The notes beneath the pieces are model-generated. The model was not told where the DNA came from. It did no database searches and was given only the letters and a program-made list of their open reading frames with translations. 29,383 bases of DNA, from positions 1 through 29,383 of the forward strand of contig DASSKK010000013.1 in NCBI GenBank assembly GCA_035690495.1, given 5' to 3'. Positions 24,982-29,383 of this stretch are shown in pieces (position 1 is the first letter of the stretch; every line of letters begins with the position of its first letter). The DNA comes from DASSKK01 sp035690495. GTDB taxonomy: Bacteria; Actinomycetota; Actinomycetes; Propionibacteriales; Nocardioidaceae. The translations under genes were made by a program, and so were the position numbers.

Positions 24982-25994
24982 CGAGAGGCACCCCTCACGA
25001 GCCGGCTGCGCACGCCGCGGGCGATCCGGCCCGGGGTGATCCGGCCGGCGCGCTCGGCCTCGGCGATGCGTCGCTCGGCCTTGCGTCGCTCGGCGTTGCG
25101 GGCCGCGGCGATGCTGGCGCGGGCCACCGACTCCGCGTTGGCGTAGTAGTCGCAGTAGTCCTCGCGTACGGCGTCCAGCGCCGCGAGCAGCTCGGCCGGG
25201 TCGCCGGCTGTGTTGTCGTGGTCACTGCGCGCCAGGTCGCGCAGGGCGGCGTACGCACGCTCGGCGACAGCCTGCAGGTCGGGACGTACGCCGAGCTCGC
25301 TCCAGGCCGGGGCGGCCCGGCGCAGCGACGGGTCGACGAGGGTGTCCGCCTCGGCGAGCCGCTCGGGCTCCACGTCGAGCAGCGGCAGGTCGAGCCGGGC
25401 CGAGGCGGTCCGCATCGTCGAGCGCCAGTCCCCGAGCAGCTCGTCGTAGCCGACCAGTGCCCGCGATAGCTCACGGGTGTGCAGCTCGGTGAACAGCATC
25501 ACGTTCAGCCAGCCGGCGGTCCGGGTGGCCGCGGTCGAGCCGGTGCCGTAGGCGAGCTCGCGGCTCTTGATGCACGCGGCCGGGTGGCGCACCATCGTCA
25601 CCACGCTCAGGCGCGCAGAGAGGTCGCCGGCGGCCTTGGCGTAGAGCTCCAGGAACCAGCCCAGCCGCGGGTCCTTGACCACCACCCGGTCGCTGACCGC
25701 GAACTGCTCGGCCAGCCAGCCGCGGAGATCGGTGTACGCCGAGTCGCGGGCTGCGGCGTCGGCTGCCAGCGACCAGGCCTGCGGCCGGGCATCCTCGGGC
25801 CCGACGCCGACCGACCGCAGCAGCGCGTTGTGGAAGTCGACCGCCCAGCGCGGCTCGCCGAACCCTCGCGGGTTGGAGGTGTCCGCGACGACCTCGGGCT
25901 GCGGGATGTGGTAGCCGAGCCGCCCGGCCAGCCCGGTGAACAGGCTGGTCCCGCTGCGACCGGAGCCGGCCACCACGAGCAGCGACTTCGTCAT
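24978..25994 (-). CDS. Sulfotransferase-family protein, paralogue of 16755-17759
   Basis: A 338-residue protein with P-loop GSGRSGTS at residues 10-17 and 3'-phosphate motif R136 to S144 in VTMVRHPAACIKSREL. Landmarks shared with the 16755-17759 product are NPRGFGEPRWAVDFHN (41-56), VVKDPR (105-110), WLNVMLFTELHTRELSRALV and YDELLGDWRSTM. The C-terminus is basic and Ala-rich (ARNAERRKAERRIAEAERAG). It is the first gene of a two-gene leftward operon with the predicted CDP-ribitol enzyme, and translation is coupled by ATGA. That tie is the best link between sulfotransferases and the ribitol polymer. The ATG at 25994 has no clear ribosome site. Confidence 0.85.
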   Translation of the reverse strand: MTKSLLVVAGSGRSGTSLFTGLAGRLGYHIPQPEVVADTSNPRGFGEPRWAVDFHNALLRSVGVGPEDARPQAWSLAADAAARDSAYTDLRGWLAEQFAVSDRVVVKDPRLGWFLELYAKAAGDLSARLSVVTMVRHPAACIKSRELAYGTGSTAATRTAGWLNVMLFTELHTRELSRALVGYDELLGDWRSTMRTASARLDLPLLDVEPERLAEADTLVDPSLRRAAPAWSELGVRPDLQAVAERAYAALRDLARSDHDNTAGDPAELLAALDAVREDYCDYYANAESVARASIAAARNAERRKAERRIAEAERAGRITPGRIARGVRSRLVRGASR

Positions 25995-26096
25995 GGCGCA
26001 ACTTTGTCACACGCCGCCGCCTGGCATGAGAGGCTGGTGCTGCCCGCCCTCACGGGGGATTCAGCCAGAGATGATGCGGCCGGACGACTCCTCGTC

Positions 26097-26102
26097 TATA
26101 GT
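26097..26102 (+). promoter_or_regulatory. Candidate -10 element of the amidase gene
   Basis: TATAGT fits TANNNT and would give a transcript starting near 26109, inside the GTCACAT repeats and about 42 bases before the ATG. No clear -35. The rest of the divergent gap 25995-26096 shows nothing that I can name. Confidence 0.45.
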
Positions 26103-26145
26103 CACATGGGTCACATCTGTCATACACGTCACATTGGTCACGGAT
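26101..26145 (+). promoter_or_regulatory. Five 9-bp direct repeats (GTCACAT type) before the amidase gene; possible MtrA-like operator
   Basis: GTCACAT begins at 26101, 26110 and 26128, with variants GTCATAC at 26119 and GTCACGG at 26137; every step is exactly 9 bases. A GTCA also occurs at 26147, just before the ATG. Mycobacterial MtrA, which controls cell-wall hydrolases, has been reported to bind GTCACA-like direct repeats. The regulator here is inferred. The array overlaps the predicted start of transcription and leaves no room for a normal ribosome site. Confidence 0.6.
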
Positions 26146-26150
26146 TGTCA

Positions 26151-28634
26151 ATGCCCCAGCTGCGCTTCCCCCTGCGACGGGCCACGGCCCGGGTGCTCAC
26201 CTGCCTGTGCCTGACCGGTGCCGCGGGCATCGGCTCGGCCGTGATCGTGCTGCCCGCACGGGCCTCCTCCGACGTCGCCCCGGTCTCCGGGCACGCCCGG
26301 ACCGGACCCGAGATCCCGGCCCATGCGCGCACGACGTACCACAGCCTGGCGGTGCCCACCGTCGCCGGCGCGGAGAGCCGGACCTCGACCGCTGAACCGA
26401 GCACGTCGCCCGACGCGGCATCAGGATCGCCGCGCAGCCTAGCGCCGTCCGCGCGGACGGTCGCCGACCCGGTGGTGTCGAGGCTCACCGCGCACTTCAC
26501 CGCGTCATACGGTCTTGTCGGGGTGACCTGGGCGGCGGGCTTCCCCGAGCAGGACCTGGCCGTGCAGGTGCGCACCCACGCCGCCGACAGCGGCTGGTCG
26601 TCCTGGCAGGGTCTCGACATCGACCCCGATGGTCCAGCCGGGCCGACGGAGACTGCCGGCACCCGTGAAGGTACGTCGCCCACCTGGGTCGGCGACGCCG
26701 ACGGGGTCGCCGTCCGGATCCGGTCCAGCAACGGCACGGCTCCCTCCGACGTGAAGGTCGCGATCATCGACGGCGGCACCGGCCTCGCCGTACCCACCAC
26801 GCCGATCACCCCCGTCAGCTACTCGGAACCTTCCGCGGACACCTCCGGGACCATGGCTAGGACGAGTGTCGTCAGTGCGGTGGCCACCACGTCGCCGTCC
26901 GCCACCGCGACCCCCACTGCCACCGCGACTGCCACCGCCACCGCGACTGCCACTGCCACCTGGCCGACGGCCACGGCGACCCCGAGCGGCACACTCACGC
27001 CGTTGTCGGTGGCCGTGCCCGCGTCCACCACCACGTTGCCGAAGGGCGCGGTCGGCACGTCCATCCCGCGGCCGCCGATCATCACCCGCAAGGAGTGGGG
27101 GGTCAACACCAAGACCGAGATCTCCTGCTCGGCACCGCGCTTCTCCACGCACATGGACGGGATCGTGCTGCACCACACGGTCAACTCCAACGACTACACC
27201 GAGGCCGAGGCACCCGGCATCGTGCGGGCGATCCACCGCTACCACACCGAGGCGCAGGGCTGGTGCGACATCGGCTACAACTTCCTGGTCGACAGGTTCG
27301 GGAACATCTACCAGGGCCGGCGCGGCGGCATCGACCGGCAGGTGCGCGGCGCGCACGCCGGGAACTGGGACGTCAACCTGCGGACCACCGGCATCTCGAT
27401 GATCGGCAACTTCGACAAGGTCGAGGTGCCGCCCGCGATGAAGAAGGCGGTCGTGAAGTTCATGGCCTGGCGGCTGGACTTCTGGGGCCATCCGGCCGGC
27501 GGGTTCATCCACTTCGACGGGCACACGATGCACCGGATCTCCGGCCACCGTGACGTGGCGCTGGCAGGCATCAAGCCGTCCACGGCGACCGCCTGCCCCG
27601 GCAAGTACGCCTACTACTGGCTCAACCACGGGCTGCGGCGGAGCGTCAAGGCGATCATCGACGCTGCTCCTCCCCGGCCGACCCCGAGTCCGTCCCCGTC
27701 GGCGTCGCCCAGCCCGACTCCCACCACGCCCCCGCCGCCGGTGACCAGCCGGATGGCCGGTGAGGACCGGTACGCCAGCTCGGCGCAGATCTCCAAGAGC
27801 ACCTTCACCGGCACGGTGAAGTCGGTGTTCCTGGCCGCTGGCACGAACTATCCCGACGCGCTCTCCGCCGGCCCTGCTGCGGCGCAGCAGGCGTCCCCGG
27901 TGCTGCTGGTGCGTCCGCACGGCATCCCCGCGGCGACTGCCGCCGAGCTTCAGCGGCTCTCCCCGCAGACGATCTACATCCTCGGTGGCACCGGCGCCAT
28001 CGACGACGCGGTGGCCACGGCGGCCGGCAACTACGCCTCGTCGGTGGTCCGCCTCCAGGGCAACAACCGGTACGGGACCGCGGTCTCGATCGCCTCGCAC
28101 TTCTGGCCGACCTCCGACACCGTGTACGTCGCCTCCGGGGCCTCCTACCCCGACGCGTTGTCGGGTGGCGCCCTCGCCGCACGCAAGGACGCCCCGATCC
28201 TCCTCTCGACCGCCAACCGGCTGCCGCGCTCGGCGGGCAGGGAGCTGGAGCAGCTGCACCCGACCAGAGTGGTGCTGCTCGGCGGACCGGGCGCGCTGTC
28301 CGACACCGTGCTGTCCGCGGTCAAGACCAGGGTGCCCACGGCTGCGGTCACCCGGCTGGCCGGCGCGAACCGCTACGGCACGTCCGCCGCGATCGCCAAG
28401 GCAGGTTGGTCCAGCTCCGACCAGGCCCTGTTCGCGACCGGAGCGAACTTCCCCGATGCGTTGTCCGGCGTGCCCTCTGCTGCTCGCAAGGGCGCCCCGC
28501 TGCTGCTGGCCCGCAACGGCTGCCTGCCGGGCGCGGTGTTCACCGAGAAGACGGAGCTCGCCCCGCAGACCATGATCCTGCTCGGCGGAGCCGACGTCCT
28601 CGCCGACGGGACCCCCCTCCACCGCTGCTCCTGA
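26151..28634 (+). CDS. Secreted N-acetylmuramoyl-L-alanine amidase with three cell-wall-binding repeats
   Basis: An 827-residue exported peptidoglycan hydrolase that would cut the muramoyl-Ala bond. The signal peptide spans about residues 1-40: basic RFPLRRATAR, hydrophobic LTCLCLTGAAGIGSAVIVL, then ARAS. A domain of about 160 residues with WAAGFPEQDLAVQVRTH and WVGDADGVAVRIR follows, then a Thr/Ala-rich linker. The amidase_2/PGRP domain runs about 305-495, with zinc ligands likely H341 or H342, H466 (SGHRDV) and C482 (TACPG). After a Pro/Ser/Thr linker come three CWB2 repeats (RMAGEDRYASS, RLQGNNRYGTA, RLAGANRYGTS), which bind anionic wall polymers. ATG at 26151 is chosen for the signal peptide; the frame is open upstream but not family-like. 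It is transcribed away from the polymer locus. Confidence 0.9.
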   Translation: MPQLRFPLRRATARVLTCLCLTGAAGIGSAVIVLPARASSDVAPVSGHARTGPEIPAHARTTYHSLAVPTVAGAESRTSTAEPSTSPDAASGSPRSLAPSARTVADPVVSRLTAHFTASYGLVGVTWAAGFPEQDLAVQVRTHAADSGWSSWQGLDIDPDGPAGPTETAGTREGTSPTWVGDADGVAVRIRSSNGTAPSDVKVAIIDGGTGLAVPTTPITPVSYSEPSADTSGTMARTSVVSAVATTSPSATATPTATATATATATATATWPTATATPSGTLTPLSVAVPASTTTLPKGAVGTSIPRPPIITRKEWGVNTKTEISCSAPRFSTHMDGIVLHHTVNSNDYTEAEAPGIVRAIHRYHTEAQGWCDIGYNFLVDRFGNIYQGRRGGIDRQVRGAHAGNWDVNLRTTGISMIGNFDKVEVPPAMKKAVVKFMAWRLDFWGHPAGGFIHFDGHTMHRISGHRDVALAGIKPSTATACPGKYAYYWLNHGLRRSVKAIIDAAPPRPTPSPSPSASPSPTPTTPPPPVTSRMAGEDRYASSAQISKSTFTGTVKSVFLAAGTNYPDALSAGPAAAQQASPVLLVRPHGIPAATAAELQRLSPQTIYILGGTGAIDDAVATAAGNYASSVVRLQGNNRYGTAVSIASHFWPTSDTVYVASGASYPDALSGGALAARKDAPILLSTANRLPRSAGRELEQLHPTRVVLLGGPGALSDTVLSAVKTRVPTAAVTRLAGANRYGTSAAIAKAGWSSSDQALFATGANFPDALSGVPSAARKGAPLLLARNGCLPGAVFTEKTELAPQTMILLGGADVLADGTPLHRCS
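26901..26960 (+). repeat. In-gene 12-bp-type repeat encoding a Thr-Ala linker
   Basis: Repeats based on GCCACCGCGACT, with variants, encode alternating Ala-Thr over about 20 residues between the N-terminal domain and the amidase domain. Such tracts often vary in length between strains by slippage. Confidence 0.7.
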
Positions 28635-28637
28635 CCT

Positions 28638-28680
28638 GGTGGTTGAGGTGCGGCCCGGTGGTTGAGGTGCGGGGGAGCAT
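28638..28680 (+). repeat. Two truncated copies of the inverted-repeat element (left orientation)
   Basis: GGTGGTTGAGGTGCGG at 28638-28653 and a longer copy at 28657-28680 match the left half of the complete 47-bp element at 28683, then stop. They begin 4 bases after the amidase stop codon. Confidence 0.75.
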
Positions 28681-28682
28681 CC

Positions 28683-28729
28683 GGTGGTTGAGGTGCGGGG
28701 GAGCGCAGCGGAGGAGCCTCGAAACCACC
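28683..28729 (+). repeat. Complete 47-bp inverted-repeat element, left orientation
   Basis: Begins GGTGGTTGAGGTGCGG and ends GCCTCGAAACCACC. The ends GGTGGTT and AACCACC are inverted repeats, extended by GAGG/CCTC with a 2-base offset. Identical to 28774-28820. Confidence 0.85.
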
Positions 28730-28741
28730 CGGAGCAGGCCC

Positions 28742-28773
28742 GGTGGTTGAGGAGGGCGGAGCGCGAGCGGCTC
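28742..28773 (+). repeat. Truncated copy of the second element subtype, left orientation
   Basis: Begins GGTGGTTGAGGAGGGCGG, matching the reverse complement of the right-hand elements (29221, 29283) rather than the left complete copies, and runs directly into the next element. Confidence 0.65.
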
Positions 28774-28820
28774 GGTGGTTGAGGTGCGGGGGAGCGCAGC
28801 GGAGGAGCCTCGAAACCACC
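28774..28820 (+). repeat. Complete 47-bp inverted-repeat element, left orientation, second copy
   Basis: Identical to 28683-28729. It ends 74 bases before the ATG of the GIY-YIG gene. The stretch 28821-28894 shows no clear promoter beyond a CACACT -10-like site at 28883-28888, which would give a leaderless message. Confidence 0.85.
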
Positions 28821-28894
28821 GCACCACCGATGCCCATCCACAACCAGCCGCAGCCCCCTGGCACGGGAGGGCGAAGGCAACCCACACTGGCCAG

Positions 28895-29185
28895 ATGGCC
28901 TACACCTATCTACTGCGTTGCGCGGACGGCTCGTACTACGTCGGCAGCACCACCGACCTCGAAGCACGGCTGTGGCAGCACAACTACGGTGACGGTGGGG
29001 CTGCCTACACCAGACGGCGCAGGCCCGTCGAGCTCATCTGGGCCGGTGAGTTCGACACCCCGGCCGAGGCATATGCCTTCGAGAAGCAGGTCCAAGGATG
29101 GAGCAGAGCCAAGCGGGAGGCTCTGGCCGCGGGGAGACTGGAGCGGCTTCCTGCACTGTCGCGCCGTGGACGGCGTCGTTCGTAG
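28895..29185 (+). CDS. Small GIY-YIG nuclease-family protein flanked by inverted-repeat elements
   Basis: A 96-residue single-domain protein of the UvrC N-terminal/YhbQ-like GIY-YIG family. The motif region is TYLLRCADGSYYVGSTTDLE at residues 4-23, giving the paired aromatic strands. The conserved Arg is R25 (EARLWQHN). The metal-binding Glu is likely E63 in AYAFEKQVQGWSRAKREAL. The basic tail (SRRGRRRS) may bind DNA. Known relatives cut or nick DNA, but many stand-alone members have no known role. ATG at 28895 is chosen because it gives the standard family N-terminus; no strong ribosome site is present. It lies between left-oriented copies (28638-28820) and right-oriented copies (29221 onward) of the same repeat family. 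Confidence 0.88.
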   Translation: MAYTYLLRCADGSYYVGSTTDLEARLWQHNYGDGGAAYTRRRRPVELIWAGEFDTPAEAYAFEKQVQGWSRAKREALAAGRLERLPALSRRGRRRS

Positions 29186-29220
29186 GCGCGACCTGGGGAG
29201 CGGCCTGGGCGCAGGGGGTC

Positions 29221-29268
29221 GGTGGTTTCGAGACGGGCTCCGCTAGCGCTCCGCCCTCCACAACCACC
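29221..29268 (-). repeat. Inverted-repeat element, right orientation, copy 1
   Basis: A 48-bp element beginning GGTGGTTTCGAGACGGGC and ending CAACCACC, in the opposite orientation to the left copies. A central CGCTAGCG palindrome lies inside. Positions 29186-29220 between the nuclease gene and this copy hold nothing that I recognise. Confidence 0.85.
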
Positions 29269-29282
29269 GGGGGGCCGGGGTC

Positions 29283-29330
29283 GGTGGTTTCGAGACGGGC
29301 TCCGCTAGCGCTCCGCCCTCCTCAACCACC
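29283..29330 (-). repeat. Inverted-repeat element, right orientation, copy 2
   Basis: A 48-bp element, nearly identical to 29221-29268 (CTCAACCACC instead of CACAACCACC at the end), starting exactly 62 bases after it. The 14-base spacer is G-rich. Confidence 0.85.
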
Positions 29331-29344
29331 GGGGGGCAGGGGTC

Positions 29345-29383
29345 GGTGGTTTCGAGACGGGCTCCGCTAGCGCTCCGCCCTCC
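29345..29383 (-). repeat. Inverted-repeat element, right orientation, copy 3, cut by the window edge
   Basis: The first 39 bases of a third copy, again 62 bases after the previous one. The tandem array therefore continues beyond the window. Confidence 0.8.

Noticed and set aside
25479..26150. Upstream extension of the amidase frame
   Set aside because: The extension overlaps the opposite sulfotransferase gene and would bury the signal peptide; the ATG at 26151 gives a proper secreted protein.
26505..28967. An 820-codon open frame on the minus strand opposite the amidase gene
   Set aside because: Arg/Gly/His-rich composition typical of a reverse-strand shadow in GC-rich DNA, no recognisable domain, and the plus-strand gene has clear signal peptide, amidase and CWB2 domains.
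28638..29383. Repeat arrays that might look like a CRISPR
   Set aside because: Spacers are only about 14 bases and nearly identical, elements carry their own inverted ends, copies are in both orientations, and no cas gene is present.

Overview
The window is high-GC DNA with many GTG starts, mostly touching or overlapping genes and very short intergenic gaps. Together with the teichoic-acid and amidase gene types this points to an actinobacterium. A member of the Nocardioidaceae or a relative is my best guess, supported by the small GGTGGTTTCGAG...CAACCACC dispersed repeats at the right end, but no rRNA or housekeeping marker is present to prove it. I see no tRNA, rRNA, transposase, integrase or CRISPR array.

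Almost all of positions 1-25994 is one cell-envelope glycopolymer locus. Four functions can be read. (1) Polymer backbone: a fused cytidylyltransferase/short-chain reductase of the Bcs1 type (23551-24981), predicted to make CDP-ribitol, and two large TagF/TarL-type polyol-phosphate transferases (10620-14300 and 20940-23549). (2) Sugar precursors: two nucleotide-sugar 6-dehydrogenases (1627-2916, 17804-19129), a Gfo/Idh oxidoreductase (9470-10498), a DegT-type aminotransferase (3029-4138) and a WbpD-like N-acetyltransferase (19116-19712). These are the enzyme classes of the WbpA-B-E-D route to a UDP-2,3-diacetamido-2,3-dideoxy uronic acid, here scattered rather than in one operon. A PIG-L deacetylase overlaps an LpxD-like N-acyltransferase (4560-6108). 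(3) Decoration: a GT4 and a TarS-like GT2 glycosyltransferase. (4) Five sulfotransferase-like genes (6156, 14608, 15767, 16755, 24978) in at least three sequence groups; four keep the Arg-x7-Ser 3'-phosphate motif. The simplest joint reading is a ribitol-phosphate teichoic acid carrying an amino-uronic sugar and possibly sulfate. No exporter (TagGH type) or PAPS synthesis gene is in the window.

Other items inside the locus: two paralogous small coiled-coil plus membrane-helix proteins (4168-4431, 16480-16764); a decayed UdgX-type uracil-DNA glycosylase (7454-7789); and an AAA+ ATPase (19783-20943) with three phased CTATAG palindromes at its promoter, whose stop codon overlaps the start of the second TagF-like gene.

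The right end (25995-29383) holds a secreted N-acetylmuramoyl-L-alanine amidase with three cell-wall-binding repeats. It is preceded by five GTCA-type direct repeats at exact 9-bp spacing, suggestive of MtrA-like control. Beyond it lies a small GIY-YIG nuclease gene flanked by copies of a 47-48-bp inverted-repeat element: left copies in one orientation, right copies in the other, the right ones in a 62-bp-period tandem array that runs off the window.
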